Counted from the stretch's first letter, positions 17,430 to 29,258 are shown. The stretch is DNA of 64,000 nt from an uncultured Ellagibacter sp. (GCA_934654815.1 CAKUGU010000002.1:1-64000); one strand, 5' to 3'. The notes: generated from the sequence alone by a model not told the origin. Numbers and translations are program-made.

Positions 17430-19874
17430 GTGCAACAAGGAAAAGACGAGATGGGCGAGGGGGCCTTTGCGGCTTCTCCGAAGGGCAAGCTCACGCTCGA
17501 TGGGTTGAAAACGGGACAGTGCGCCCGTATCGACGCGGTGTTGGGGGAAGGCGAGCTCAGGCGGCATCTGCTCGACATGGGGCTCACGCCTGGCGTCGGC
17601 GTGCGACTGCGCAAGGTTGCCCCGATGGGCGACCCCATCCAGATAGAGTTGCGCGGCTACGAGCTGACGCTGCGCCTCGACGACGCGCGCTTCATCGAGG
17701 TTTCCGAGCTCGACGAGCTTCCCCAGCCCAAGAAAAGCGGCGAGCCTCTGCGCACGGGCTCGTCGCACCACCCGGGCATCGGCGAGATAAGCGCCACGGG
17801 CGACGACTACGTGCGCAACCTCGGCGAGCCTCTGCGCCGGGGCGAACCTATCACCTTTGCGCTCGCCGGCAACCAGAACTGCGGCAAGACGACGCTGTTC
17901 AACCAGCTCACCGGCGCGAACCAGCACGTCGGCAACTTCCCCGGCGTCACGGTCGACAAGAAGGAGGGCCAGCTTCGCCGCCACCCCGAGGCGACGGTGG
18001 TCGACCTTCCGGGCGTCTACTCGCTTTCGCCGTACTCCAACGAGGAAGTGGTGACGCGCGACTTTCTCATCAAGGAGAAGCCCACGGCGATCATCAACAT
18101 CGTGGACGCGACGAACATCGAGCGCAACCTGTACCTCACCCTGCAGCTCATGGAGCTCAACATCCCGATGGTGCTCGCTCTGAACATGATGGACGAGCTG
18201 TCCGCCAACGGCGGGTCCATCCACATCAACGAGCTCGAAGCCGCGCTCGGCATCCCCGTCGTGCCCATCTCCGCGGTGAAGAACGAGGGCATCGACGAGC
18301 TCATCGACCACGTCATGCACGTGGCGCTGAACCGCGAGGTGCCCGGTTACATCGACTTCTGCCCCAAAGGCGAGCAGGCGGGCGACCCGCTCGGCGAGGT
18401 GCACCGCTGCGTGCACGCGTTCATGCACCTGCTCGAACCGTACGCCAAGAAGGCGCAGCTGCCCCTGCGCTTCGCCGCGACGAAGATGGTGGAAGGCGAC
18501 CCGCTCATCGAGCGCGCGCTCAACGTCCCCGAGCGCGAGGCGCACGCCCTCGACGACTTCATCGACGCGCTCGAAACCGAGGGCGGGCTCGACCGCGAGG
18601 CGGCGCTCGCCAACATGCGGTTCTCGTTCATCGAGCGGCTCTGCGCGCAGACGGTCACGCGTCCGCGCGAAAGTCGCGAGCACGCGCGAAGCGTCGCCGC
18701 CGACCGCATCCTGACCGGGCGTTTCACCGCCATCCCGTGCTTCATCCTCATCATGGGGTTCGTGTTCCTCATGACGTTCAGCTGGCTCGGGGCGTGGCTG
18801 TCCGACTGGCTGCAGACGGGAATCGACTTCGTCATCGGGCTCATCGGCGACGCGCTTGCCGCGGCCGACGTGAGCCCCACGGTGAGCTCGCTCGTGACCG
18901 ACGGCATCTGCGGCGGTGTGGGAAGCGTCATCGGCTTTCTGCCGACCATCATCACGCTGTTTCTGTTCCTGTCCATCTTGGAGGACAGCGGTTACATGGC
19001 GCGCGTCGCGTTCGTGATGGACAAGCCGCTGCGCAAGCTCGGGCTGTCGGGGCGCAGCTTCGTGCCCATGCTCACGGGCTTCGGCTGCTCGGTGCCGGCG
19101 ATCATGGCCTCGCGCACGCTTTCGAGCGAACGCGACCGCAAGATGACCATCCTGCTTGTGCCGTTCATGAGCTGCAGCGCGAAACTTCCCATATACGGCC
19201 TGATCACCAGCGCGTTCTTCCCGCCCGAGATGCGCGGGGCCGTCGTGATCTCGCTCTACCTCATCGGCATGGCGGTGGGCGTGGTCTACGCGCTTGCGCT
19301 GAAGAAGTTCAAGTTCGAGGGCCAGCCCGTGCCGTTCGTCATGGAGCTTCCGAACTATCGTCTTCCGAGCGCGAAGAGCGTCGCGCGCCTGGTCTGGGAA
19401 AAGGCGAAGGGCTTCATCCAGAAGGCGTTCACCGTGGTGTTCCTCGCCACGCTTATCGTGTGGTTCCTCCAGACCTTCGACGCCGGGCTCACGCTCGCCG
19501 AAAGCCCCGACGAGAGCTTGCTCGCCCTCATCGGCGGCGCGATCGCGCCGGTGTTCGCGCCGCTCGGCTTCGGAGACTGGCGCGCCTCGACCGCGCTCAT
19601 CACCGGGTTCATGGCCAAGGAAAGCGTCGTCTCGACGCTCACCGTGCTCGTCGGCGGAAGCGTCGCCGCGCTCCAAGAGGTGTTCACTCCCGCCACCGCG
19701 TTCACGTTCTTGGTGTTCACGCTTCTGTACACGCCGTGCGTGGCCGCCATCGCCACGGTGAAGAAGGAAACCAACGGGCGCACCGCGGCGAAGCTCGTGG
19801 TCGCGCAGTGCGCCGTCGCCTGGGTCGTCGCATTCCTCGTGCATGCGGCGTGCCTGCTCGTCGGCGCGGCGTAG
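17430..19874 (+). CDS. feoB: Ferrous iron transporter, FeoA-FeoB fusion
   Basis: Inner-membrane Fe(II) uptake system in one chain of 814 residues. Residues about 20-95 are an SH3-like FeoA domain (LLDMGLTPGVGVRLRKVAP). The GTPase follows: G1 GNQNCGKTT at about 147-155, G2/G3 region with DLPGVYSL, G4 NMMD. From about residue 430 come the two FeoB gates, including ILEDSGYMARVAF, a GFGCSVPAI motif with the gate cysteine, and SCSAKLPIY. GTG 17430 or ATG 17451 could be the start. No separate feoA, feoC or Fur box is seen next to it. Confidence 0.93.
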   Translation: MQQGKDEMGEGAFAASPKGKLTLDGLKTGQCARIDAVLGEGELRRHLLDMGLTPGVGVRLRKVAPMGDPIQIELRGYELTLRLDDARFIEVSELDELPQPKKSGEPLRTGSSHHPGIGEISATGDDYVRNLGEPLRRGEPITFALAGNQNCGKTTLFNQLTGANQHVGNFPGVTVDKKEGQLRRHPEATVVDLPGVYSLSPYSNEEVVTRDFLIKEKPTAIINIVDATNIERNLYLTLQLMELNIPMVLALNMMDELSANGGSIHINELEAALGIPVVPISAVKNEGIDELIDHVMHVALNREVPGYIDFCPKGEQAGDPLGEVHRCVHAFMHLLEPYAKKAQLPLRFAATKMVEGDPLIERALNVPEREAHALDDFIDALETEGGLDREAALANMRFSFIERLCAQTVTRPRESREHARSVAADRILTGRFTAIPCFILIMGFVFLMTFSWLGAWLSDWLQTGIDFVIGLIGDALAAADVSPTVSSLVTDGICGGVGSVIGFLPTIITLFLFLSILEDSGYMARVAFVMDKPLRKLGLSGRSFVPMLTGFGCSVPAIMASRTLSSERDRKMTILLVPFMSCSAKLPIYGLITSAFFPPEMRGAVVISLYLIGMAVGVVYALALKKFKFEGQPVPFVMELPNYRLPSAKSVARLVWEKAKGFIQKAFTVVFLATLIVWFLQTFDAGLTLAESPDESLLALIGGAIAPVFAPLGFGDWRASTALITGFMAKESVVSTLTVLVGGSVAALQEVFTPATAFTFLVFTLLYTPCVAAIATVKKETNGRTAAKLVVAQCAVAWVVAFLVHAACLLVGAA

Positions 19875-20014
19875 GGGAGGGGTCGGCCCGACGGTCGGCG
19901 CCTCGGGCGCGCCTGCGCCTGGGGGCCGGGCCCGCTGCGGGGACGCTCGTCCGGCAGCCCCGTCGGAGTGGTACACTCGCCGTGTGATTGCCGTCTGTCG
20001 AAAGGGGTTTCGCC

Positions 20015-20527
20015 ATGCGCGCGAACGTCAAGCTTGAAAACGGGCTTCTGCCCGACCGTTTCGGGAAGTACGCGCCCGAGCAAGACCGGCTCGAAGGGTT
20101 TCCCGTGCGCTCGTTTCCCATAGAGGTCGAAGGCGTCCCCGAGGGCGCGAAGTCGCTCGCCCTCGCGTTCATCGACTTCGACGCCATTCCCGTCGGCGGG
20201 TTCTGCTGGATCCACTGGCTCGCGTGCGACATCGACCCGCAAACGACGCTCATCCCCGAGGACGCCTCGCGCACCGGTGCCGTCTCCCTCGTCCAGGGCG
20301 CGAACTCCAACTGGTCGCCGATGGCCCACGGCAGCAAGAATCCCGCCGTGTTCAGCCGCTACTGCGGCCCGCAGCCTCCCGACAAGACGCACGACTACAC
20401 GCTCGCCGTCTACGCGCTCGACTGCACGCTCGGGCTTTCCGAAGGGTACTACTTAAACGAGTTCCGCCGCGCGATCGCGGGGCACGTGCTCGCCAAAGCG
20501 ACGGCCGAGCTTCCGAGCCGGGCGTAA
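20015..20527 (+). CDS. YbhB/YbcL-family PEBP-like protein
   Basis: 170 residues of the phosphatidylethanolamine-binding-protein fold as found in bacterial YbhB/YbcL. Key blocks are SLALAFIDFDA, GGFCWIHWLACDI and YCGPQPPDKTHDYTLAVYALD, the last being the PEBP ligand-site signature (GPxPP..H.Y). Start ATG 20015 with AAAGGGG upstream; there is no signal peptide, so it is cytosolic. Biochemical role unknown. Its transcript probably ends at the hairpin near 20620. Confidence 0.88.
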   Translation: MRANVKLENGLLPDRFGKYAPEQDRLEGFPVRSFPIEVEGVPEGAKSLALAFIDFDAIPVGGFCWIHWLACDIDPQTTLIPEDASRTGAVSLVQGANSNWSPMAHGSKNPAVFSRYCGPQPPDKTHDYTLAVYALDCTLGLSEGYYLNEFRRAIAGHVLAKATAELPSRA

Positions 20528-20617
20528 GGCCGCGGTGGCCGGGACTTCGGGCCATGTTGCGCAAGCCCCTCTGCCACCCACCTTCCCCGTATGTTTCTTG
20601 TCCGTGAAATTCGCATG

Positions 20618-20651
20618 GAAGAAGGCGGCTTCGGCGGCCTTCTTCTATAAT
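20618..20651 (+). terminator. Hairpin ending the PEBP gene, abutting a TATAAT hexamer
   Basis: Perfect nine-base stem (20618-20626 with 20637-20645) whose 3' arm ends TTCTTC. TATAAT at 20646-20651 follows directly. It may be the terminator of the upstream gene, the -10 of the carboxylase operon, or both; no good -35 is seen. Confidence 0.5.
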
Positions 20652-20698
20652 CTGATGTTCGATCTCTGACTTACCGCAACCGAAGGAGGTGTGAGTTC

Positions 20699-22590
<1,892 letters not shown>

Positions 22591-22591
<1 letters not shown>

Positions 22592-23943
22592 TGTTCAAGA
22601 AAATTCTCATCGCCAACCGCGGCGAGGTCGCGCTGCGCATCATGCGCGCCTGCAAAGAACTCGGGGTGAAGACGGTCGCGGTGTACTCCACCGAAGACGC
22701 CGACACCTACCCGGTGCACTACGCTGACGAGGCGGTATGCATCGGGCCCGCCCAGGCCACCAAAAGCTATCTCGTCATGTCCAACATCATCGCGGCCGCG
22801 AAGAACACCGGCGCCGAGGCCATCCACCCCGGCTACGGCTTTCTGGCCGAGAACGCCGACTTCGCCCGTGCCTGCGTCGACAACGACCTCGTGTTCATCG
22901 GCCCTTCCGCCGAGTGCATCGAGCGCATGGGCGACAAGTCCGCTGCGCGCGAGACCATGAAGGCGTGCGGCGTGCCGACGGTGCCCGGCTCCGACGGCTG
23001 CATCGACACGGTCGAGGAAGCGCGCGCGTTCGCCGAGCACGTGGGCTACCCCGTGCTCATCAAGGCGACGGCGGGCGGCGGCGGCAAGGGCATGCGCGAA
23101 GTGCACGACCCGGCCGACCTCGAGTCGCACTACAAGGCGGCCCGCGCCGAGGCGGGCGCCGCGTTCGGCAACGACGGCGTCTACCTGGAGAAGCTCGTGC
23201 TCCGTCCGCGCCACGTCGAGGTGCAGGTGCTTGCCGACGACTTCGGCAACCACGTCGCTCTGTGCGAGCGCGACTGCTCCGTGCAGCGCCGCCACCAGAA
23301 GCTCATCGAGGAGGCTCCCTCCCCGGCGCTGACCGACGAGCTGCGCCGCGCCATGGGGGTCGCCGCCCTCAAGGCCGTCCGCGCGGTCGACTACAAGAAC
23401 GCCGGCACCATCGAGTTCTTGCTCGACACCTCGGGCAAGTTCTACTTCATGGAGATGAACACGCGCGTACAGGTCGAGCACCCGGTTTCCGAGCAGATCA
23501 CCGGCACCGACATCATCAAGGAGCAGCTGCGCATCGCCTCCGGCGAGCCGATGAGCTGCGCCGACCGCGCGCCGTTCTCTCCCTTCGGCCACGCCATGGA
23601 GTTCCGCATCAACGCCGAGGACCCCGATCACGGCTTCCGCCCGTGCCCGGGCACCATCACGCGCTTCGAGCCCCCCATGGGCCCGGGTGTGCGCGTCGAA
23701 ACCTACGTGCACGCCGGTTCGCGCATCTCGCCGTACTACGATTCCATGGTCGCGAAGGTCATCGTGAGCGGCCAGGATCGCGAGGAATGCCTTGCGCGCG
23801 GCCGCCGCGCCCTTGACGAGTTCGTCATCGAGGGCATCGCGACCACGCTGCCGTTCCATCGCCGCGTGCTCGACAACGAGGTGTTCTGCGCCGGCGAGGC
23901 GACGACCGATTTCATCGAGACCCAGATGGGAGATCTGCTATGA
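22591..23943 (+). CDS. accC: Biotin carboxylase
   Basis: ATP-grasp enzyme that carboxylates the biotin on the carrier domain of the preceding gene product. It is 450 residues, the usual length. Motifs: KILIANRGEVALRIMRA, HPGYGFLAEN, the glycine-rich loop KATAGGGGKGMR, EMNTRVQVEHPVSE, and the ERDCSVQRRHQK substrate loop. Its start ATG shares a base with the upstream stop, and its stop overlaps the yqhY start (ATGA), so translation is coupled on both sides. Confidence 0.95.
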
Positions 23944-24293
23944 GCGAGTTGAACGTTGACGGCATGGCGCTTGCGCCGGGCGTCGTCGAAACCATCGTTT
24001 CCATCGCGGTGAGCGAAGTCGAGGGTGTGGCCTGCGTCGGTTCCGCCAACGCGTCGGGTCGCGGCATCCGCTCGGTGTTCGGGCAGAAGCCCCAGACGCA
24101 GGGCATCGAGATCACGGTGAACGAGGACAACAAGTTCGACATCTCGATCCGCATCGAGGTGTACTACGGCTTCGCGTTGCCCGAGGTCGCCTCGAAGCTG
24201 CGCCAGGCGGTCGCCGACGCGGTGGCGAGCCAGGTCGGCGTCGAGGTCGCGTCGGTCGACGTGTTCATCGACGGCATCCAGTTCGCCGAATAG
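23940..24293 (+). CDS. Asp23/Gls24-family protein, YqhY-like
   Basis: 117 residues, matching the short Asp23-family proteins encoded beside accBC in Firmicutes: VVETIVSIAVSEVEGVACVGS, then ITVNEDNKFDISIRIEVYYGFALPEVASKLRQAV. In Bacillus the homologue YqhY is thought to tune acetyl-CoA carboxylase activity. The same gene order (carboxylase, yqhY, nusB) here suggests a similar link; that is inference from synteny. It overlaps accC by four bases. Confidence 0.9.
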   Translation: MSELNVDGMALAPGVVETIVSIAVSEVEGVACVGSANASGRGIRSVFGQKPQTQGIEITVNEDNKFDISIRIEVYYGFALPEVASKLRQAVADAVASQVGVEVASVDVFIDGIQFAE

Positions 24294-24300
24294 GAGACAC

Positions 24301-24987
24301 ATGGCACGACGACATGAACGCACCGTTGCGCGCCAAAGCGCGCTTCAGGTGCTCTACACAAGCGAAATCCAGGGCGTTCCCGCGTCCGATTTGGTCGATG
24401 CCGGGAGCATTCTGGAAGACGAGACGCCGCTTTCCGATTACGCGGTGCGCCTCATCGACGGCGTCGACGAGAAGATACTCGCACTCAACGCGCGCCTCGC
24501 GTCCACGTCCGAGAACTGGAAGCTCGACCGCATGCCCGTGGTCGACCGCTGCATCTTGCGCCTTGCGGCCTACGAGATGCTCTATGTCGACGAGGTTCCC
24601 GTATCGGTCGCCATCAACGAGGCGGTCGAGCTGGCCAAGGGCTTCGGCGGCGAGGACGAGTCGCCGCGCTTCGTGAACGGCGTTCTGGGCCGTATCGCGC
24701 GCCAGATCGAGGAAGACGCGAAGGACCCCGAGGCCGCGAAGCGCCGCGAGGACGAGATGTACGCGGCCTATGCGTTCCCGACGACCGAGGAAGAGCCTGC
24801 CGAGGGCGCAGCCGAAGATTCTTCGGAACCTGTCGATTCCGTGCAGGACGGCGCTTCCGGGGGCGCGCTTTCACAAGGTGCCGACGTCGTGTTCGAGGGC
24901 ATCTTCGACGACGATGACGAAGCGGCCGCCGAAACCGGCGCGGCCGAGGGCGCATCACCTGAGGAGCCGGTGAATGCCGAACGCTAG
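24301..24987 (+). CDS. nusB: Transcription antitermination factor NusB with acidic tail
   Basis: Binds boxA RNA with NusE/S10 for rRNA antitermination. Residues about 1-145 are the NusB helical fold (RTVARQSALQVLYTSEI, MPVVDRCILRLAAYEML, VSVAINEAVELAKGFG, FVNGVLGRIAR). A further 80 residues, very rich in Glu, Asp and Ala, extend past the normal end and look disordered. The xseB start lies inside its last codons (14-base overlap). The acidic tail is unusual for NusB. Confidence 0.94.
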   Translation: MARRHERTVARQSALQVLYTSEIQGVPASDLVDAGSILEDETPLSDYAVRLIDGVDEKILALNARLASTSENWKLDRMPVVDRCILRLAAYEMLYVDEVPVSVAINEAVELAKGFGGEDESPRFVNGVLGRIARQIEEDAKDPEAAKRREDEMYAAYAFPTTEEEPAEGAAEDSSEPVDSVQDGASGGALSQGADVVFEGIFDDDDEAAAETGAAEGASPEEPVNAER

Positions 24988-25282
24988 CGCAGACACCTTC
25001 GACGATGTCCGCAACCGCCTCGACGAGATCGTCGAGGCGGTCAACGCTCCGGGCATATCCCTCGACGAGGCGCTTTCCCTTTACGAGGAAGCGGTGAAGC
25101 TCGGGCTTGCGGCCTGCGACCTTTCCGAGGAAGGCGCCGAGGAGCTTATCGCCCAGGAAGAGGCCAAGGAAGCGGCGGAAAAGGAAGTTGCCCTCGCTGA
25201 GGCCGGGGAAACCGCCGCGCAAGAGAGCGTTGCGACAGATGCGCCCGATCCGAGCGAGACGCGCTCGACTGACGTAGAATAG
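24974..25282 (+). CDS. xseB: Exodeoxyribonuclease VII small subunit
   Basis: 102 residues. The first 60 match XseB: FDDVRNRLDEIVEAVNAPGISLDEALSLYEEAVKLG, the helical hairpin that binds XseA. A Glu/Ala-rich tail follows. The large subunit XseA is not in the window although xseA usually sits next to xseB. Overlaps nusB by 14 bases; dxs begins 47 bases downstream. Confidence 0.88.
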   Translation: MPNASADTFDDVRNRLDEIVEAVNAPGISLDEALSLYEEAVKLGLAACDLSEEGAEELIAQEEAKEAAEKEVALAEAGETAAQESVATDAPDPSETRSTDVE

Positions 25283-25329
25283 CGTTACCGCCGCGTTTGC
25301 GCGGCATATGCGAGAAGGGGAATGGGGCC

Positions 25330-27207
25330 ATGGCAAACAAACGCATTCTCGACGTGGTGAATTCGCCGGCGGACTTGAAGCTTCTGACTGACGACGAGCT
25401 GTCCATCCTCGCTCGCGAGATTCGCGAGGAAATCATCACGACCACCTCGAAGACGGGCGGTCACGTCGCCTCTTCCTTGGGCGCGGTTGAAATCATCCTC
25501 GCAGTTCACAGCCTTATCAACTGCCCGCACGACAAGTTCATCTTCGACGTAGGGCATCAATCCTACGCGCACAAGCTCGTCACCGGTCGCCGCGATCGGT
25601 TCTCGACGCTGCGCACGTTCCACGGCATCTCGGGCTTCCCGAAGCCAAGCGAAAGCCCCTACGACGTGCACGCGTCGGGCCATGCATCGGACTCGCTTTC
25701 CATCGCGGTCGGGCTCGCCAAGGCACGCGACTTGTCTCACGGCGACGAGAAGATCGTCGCGCTCATCGGCGATGCGGCCTTGGGCGGCGGCATGGCGTTC
25801 GAGGCGCTGAACTACATCGGCCAGGCGCAGCTTCCGCTCGTCATCATCTTAAACGACAACGAGATGTCCATCTCCCGCAACGTCGGGGCGCTCATGAAGC
25901 ATCTGGGCTACCTGCGCACGTCGTCGTCGTACCGCACGACGCGCGATCGCGTTCAGGAAGCGATGGAGCAGTCGGGCGCCATCGGCACCGCGCTCATGCA
26001 CTTCGGGCGCAACGCGAAGGAGTCGATGAAGCAGTTCGTGCTGCCGCGGACGATGATCTTCGAGCAGCTCGGCATCGTGTGCACCACGCCGGTCGACGGG
26101 CACAACATCCACGAGCTCAAAGAGACGCTTTCCACCTGCCTCGCCACGAACGGGCCCGTGCTCATGCACGTGGTCACGAAGAAGGGCGCAGGCTACGGCC
26201 CCGCGATGGCCGACCCGACGCGTTTCCACGGCACCGGCCCCTTCGACATCGCTACGGGCAAGGCCGTGAAGGCGCCTGCGAAGGCCCCCAGCTACACGAG
26301 CGTCTTCGGGGCGTCGCTTGTGCGCGAGGCGCGTCGCGACGAGCGGATCGTGGCCATCACGGCGGCGATGGAGACGGGTACGGGCCTCGTCGATTTCGCG
26401 AAGGAATTCCCCGACCGCTTCATCGACGTGGGCATTTGCGAGGAGAACGCCGCGGGTATGGCGGCGGGGCTCGCCATCGGCGGGAAGAAACCGGTGTTCG
26501 CGGTGTACTCCACCTTCCTGCAGCGCGCGATCGACCAGCTCATCACGAACAACGCGCTCATGAATCTCGACGTCGTGTTCGCCATCGACCGCGCGGGCCT
26601 CGTCGGCGCCGACGGGCCGACGCATCATGGCATGTTCGATCTCGTCTACACGCGTATGGTGCCGAACATGCGGGTCATCGCGCCGTCCGACGAGGCGGAG
26701 CTCTCGAGCGCGCTCCACACCGCGCTTGCGCTCGGCGGCCCGTTCGCCGTGCGCTACCCGCGCGGCGCCGCGACGGGCGTTCCCATGCCCGAAGAACCTG
26801 AAACGTTCGAACCGGGCGTTTCGCGCACGGTGCGTGAAGGTTCGGACGTCGCCATCCTGGCGTTCGGCAACATGGTCGCGCCCGCGGTTTCGGCGGCCGA
26901 GTCGCTCGCCGCGAAGGGCGTTTCCGTGCGCGTCGTCGACATGCGTTGGGTGAAGCCGCTCGACGTGGACGCGATCCGCGACGCGGCGAAGACGCGCCTC
27001 GTCGTCACGGTGGAAGATGGCGTCGTGCGCGGCGGTGTGGGCGAGGAGGTGCTCGCCGAGCTCGCACGTCAGGACGCGAAGGTGTCCGCGCTCACGCTGG
27101 GCATCCCCGACAAGTACATCATGCAGGGCGCCCCCGACTTCCTCATGGAAGAGCTCGGCCTCGATGCGAAGGGAATCGCCGCGGCGATCGAGGAGAAGCT
27201 GGGGTAG
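25330..27207 (+). CDS. dxs: 1-deoxy-D-xylulose-5-phosphate synthase
   Basis: First step of the MEP isoprenoid pathway: condenses pyruvate and glyceraldehyde 3-phosphate using thiamine diphosphate. 625 residues. Thiamine-site motif GDAALGGGMAFEALN...LNDNEMSIS, GHQSYAHK upstream, the transketolase pyrimidine domain (CEENAAGMAAGLA, DRAGLVGADGPTHHG), and the C-terminal domain. The thiamine motif has GDA where GDG is typical. Start ATG 25330 with GAGAAGGGGAATGG upstream. The nusB-xseB-dxs order resembles that in Firmicutes. Confidence 0.95.
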   Translation: MANKRILDVVNSPADLKLLTDDELSILAREIREEIITTTSKTGGHVASSLGAVEIILAVHSLINCPHDKFIFDVGHQSYAHKLVTGRRDRFSTLRTFHGISGFPKPSESPYDVHASGHASDSLSIAVGLAKARDLSHGDEKIVALIGDAALGGGMAFEALNYIGQAQLPLVIILNDNEMSISRNVGALMKHLGYLRTSSSYRTTRDRVQEAMEQSGAIGTALMHFGRNAKESMKQFVLPRTMIFEQLGIVCTTPVDGHNIHELKETLSTCLATNGPVLMHVVTKKGAGYGPAMADPTRFHGTGPFDIATGKAVKAPAKAPSYTSVFGASLVREARRDERIVAITAAMETGTGLVDFAKEFPDRFIDVGICEENAAGMAAGLAIGGKKPVFAVYSTFLQRAIDQLITNNALMNLDVVFAIDRAGLVGADGPTHHGMFDLVYTRMVPNMRVIAPSDEAELSSALHTALALGGPFAVRYPRGAATGVPMPEEPETFEPGVSRTVREGSDVAILAFGNMVAPAVSAAESLAAKGVSVRVVDMRWVKPLDVDAIRDAAKTRLVVTVEDGVVRGGVGEEVLAELARQDAKVSALTLGIPDKYIMQGAPDFLMEELGLDAKGIAAAIEEKLG

Positions 27208-27277
27208 GAGGGGCCTTCGCGCCCGCAAAACCGTTTCGCCCCAATCGGCGAACGGTTCTTCGTAACCTTGTTGAAAC

Positions 27278-27317
27278 AATAGCCTCAGGTGCTTTCACCT
27301 GGGGTTATTTCTTTTTT
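27278..27317 (+). terminator. Intrinsic terminator after dxs
   Basis: Stem CAGGTG/CACCTG (27286-27291 with 27296-27301) extended outward by further pairs, then TTATTTCTTTTTT. It ends the carboxylase-nusB-dxs transcript. The 140 bases between it and amtB hold the amtB promoter, but I cannot name its boxes. Confidence 0.85.
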
Positions 27318-27455
27318 GTTACGCATGCGCTTCCCGTTTGTTTCGGCTCGTTTTAATGAACGTTAACAGTGGGCGGCGCAAGCGTTTTCGCGGGGGTTGG
27401 GTGCGATTATCTTCTCTGTCATACAGCGCGTATTCGAAACAGAGGAGGTAAAGCA

Positions 27456-28730
27456 ATGTTTGACTCGGGTAATACAGGATTCATGCTCGTCTGCGCGATG
27501 CTGGTCCTGCTTATGACTCCTGGCCTTGCGTTCTTCTACGGAGGGCTCTCTCGTCGCAAGAACGTGCTCAACACCATGGTCATGGTGTTCGGCGTTCTCG
27601 GCATCGTTGCGATCACTTGGACGATTTTCGGTTGGTCTTTCGCCTACGGCGGAGACGGCTCGATTCCGTTCTTCGGAGGTTTCGACCAGATCGGCCTGAG
27701 CGGCCTGGTCGCCAACATCACTGGTGAAGCGCCCGAAGCACTGAGTCACGACAGCTATCCCGCGATGGCCGATGTCGTCTTCCAGCTTGCGTTCTGCATG
27801 ATCACGACCGCGATCATCACCGGTTCGCTCGCGGGCCGCATGAAGTACGGTGCGATCTGCGTATTCGTCGCTATTTGGACCATCGTCGTGTACCCGGCCC
27901 TCGCCCACATGGTGTGGGGCGGCGACGGCTCGCTCATCGGCGACACCATCGGCGCGCTCGACTTCGCAGGCGGCGACGTCGTCCACATCTCCTCCGGTCT
28001 GACCGGCCTCATCCTCTGCCTGCTGCTCGGCAAGCGCAAGGGCTTCGGCATGATGAGCTACCGCCCGCACAACGTCCCGTTCGTAGCTTTGGGCGCATCG
28101 CTTCTGTGGTTCGGCTGGTTCGGTTTCAATGCGGGTTCCGAGTTCGCGGCTGATGGCGTTGCGGCGCTGGCTCTCGTGAACACGGTGGTCGCATCCGGCT
28201 CCGCTCTCGTGTCCTGGATGATCGTCGAGCGCGTGAAGACGGGCAAGCCCACCCTCGTCGGTGCCGCGACCGGTCTTGTCGCAGGCCTCGTCGTCATCAC
28301 CCCTGCTGCCGGCTTCGTGGAGCCCTGGGCCGCCCTCATCATGGGTCTCATCGTTTCCCCCATCTGCTACTTCGCCATCTCCTTCTGCAAGGCGAAGATC
28401 GGTTACGACGATGCGCTTGACGCATTCGGTTGCCACTGCGTCGGCGGCATTGTCGGGGGCATCCTGACCGGCATCTTCTGCGTGCCCGAGCTTTCCTGGA
28501 CCGACTTCGGCGGTCTCATCTACACCGGCGACCCGTCGCTCCTCGTGAGCCAGATCTTGGGCATCCTCATCACGATCGTGTTCGTCGGCGTGTTCGATGT
28601 GATCATCGGCTTCATCGTGAAGGCCTGCTTCAAGGGCAGCCTCCGCGTCAGCGAGGAAGCCGAAGCGCAGGGCCTCGACGTTGCGGAACACGGCGAATCC
28701 GCGTACCCTGCCTACATCGGCCTCGACTAA
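27456..28730 (+). CDS. amtB: Ammonium transporter AmtB
   Basis: Inner-membrane ammonium channel, 424 residues, about 11 membrane spans. Family motifs: PGLAFFYGGLSRRKNVLN near the N-terminus, the pore-histidine stretch GDVVHISSGLTGL, and DALDAFGCHCVGGIVGG with the second pore His. GAGGAGGTAAAGCA precedes the ATG. glnK follows after 30 bases, the standard pairing in which PII blocks the channel when nitrogen is plentiful. Confidence 0.96.
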   Translation: MFDSGNTGFMLVCAMLVLLMTPGLAFFYGGLSRRKNVLNTMVMVFGVLGIVAITWTIFGWSFAYGGDGSIPFFGGFDQIGLSGLVANITGEAPEALSHDSYPAMADVVFQLAFCMITTAIITGSLAGRMKYGAICVFVAIWTIVVYPALAHMVWGGDGSLIGDTIGALDFAGGDVVHISSGLTGLILCLLLGKRKGFGMMSYRPHNVPFVALGASLLWFGWFGFNAGSEFAADGVAALALVNTVVASGSALVSWMIVERVKTGKPTLVGAATGLVAGLVVITPAAGFVEPWAALIMGLIVSPICYFAISFCKAKIGYDDALDAFGCHCVGGIVGGILTGIFCVPELSWTDFGGLIYTGDPSLLVSQILGILITIVFVGVFDVIIGFIVKACFKGSLRVSEEAEAQGLDVAEHGESAYPAYIGLD

Positions 28731-28760
28731 CTGGCTCGTTTTCGAAAGGAGTTGAACAGT

Positions 28761-29099
28761 ATGAAGAGAATCGTAGCGATCGTTCGCCCCGAGAAGCTCG
28801 AGCCGCTTAAGGAGGCGCTCTTCGCGGAAAAGGTCGGCGGCATGACCATTTCCCAGGTGAATGGGTGCGGCAGCCAGCACGGCTGGAAGGAATACTACCG
28901 CGGCACCGAGGTTCTGCTGAACATGGTGCCGAAGGTGAGGTTCGAGCTTGTGGTGGCCGACGACGAGGTGGACGGCCTGGTGAAGGTCATCACCGAGACG
29001 GCCCGTACCGGAAACGTCGGCGACGGCAAGATCTTCGTCTCGCCGATCGACGAGGTCATCCGCATCCGCACCGACGAGCGCGGGGAAGCGGCGGTGTAA
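28761..29099 (+). CDS. glnK: Nitrogen regulatory protein PII
   Basis: 112 residues. KRIVAIVRPEKLEPLKEAL opens the PII fold; the T-loop is GCGSQHGWKEYYRGTEVLLNM with the tyrosine usually modified; the B-loop ETARTGNVGDGKIFV binds ATP and 2-oxoglutarate. ATG 28761 preferred over TTG 28752, with AAAGGAG upstream. Pairs with AmtB. Confidence 0.95.
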   Translation: MKRIVAIVRPEKLEPLKEALFAEKVGGMTISQVNGCGSQHGWKEYYRGTEVLLNMVPKVRFELVVADDEVDGLVKVITETARTGNVGDGKIFVSPIDEVIRIRTDERGEAAV

Positions 29100-29141
29100 G
29101 CGAAGGCGAAGCAAAGCGACTGTGCGAATCGTCACGCTCGT

Positions 29142-29179
29142 GGGGCGGTGTTCCTTTTGGGAACGCCGCCCCGTTTTTT
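29142..29179 (+). terminator. Intrinsic terminator after glnK
   Basis: Stem of about 13 pairs (GGGGCGGTGTTCC with GGAACGCCGCCCC), TTTT loop and a TTTTTT tail. Ends amtB-glnK. Confidence 0.9.
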
Positions 29180-29258
29180 GGTTGTTAGGAAGATAAGCGC
29201 TTTCTAATAGTATATAATCCTAATAAAGATATGAGGCTAACATCCGAAAGGCTTGCGA

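Noticed and set aside
17280..19976. Long open frame on the minus strand opposite feoB
   Set aside because: It is Arg/His/Glu-rich shadow sequence of the strong plus-strand gene; no family features, as expected in GC-rich DNA.
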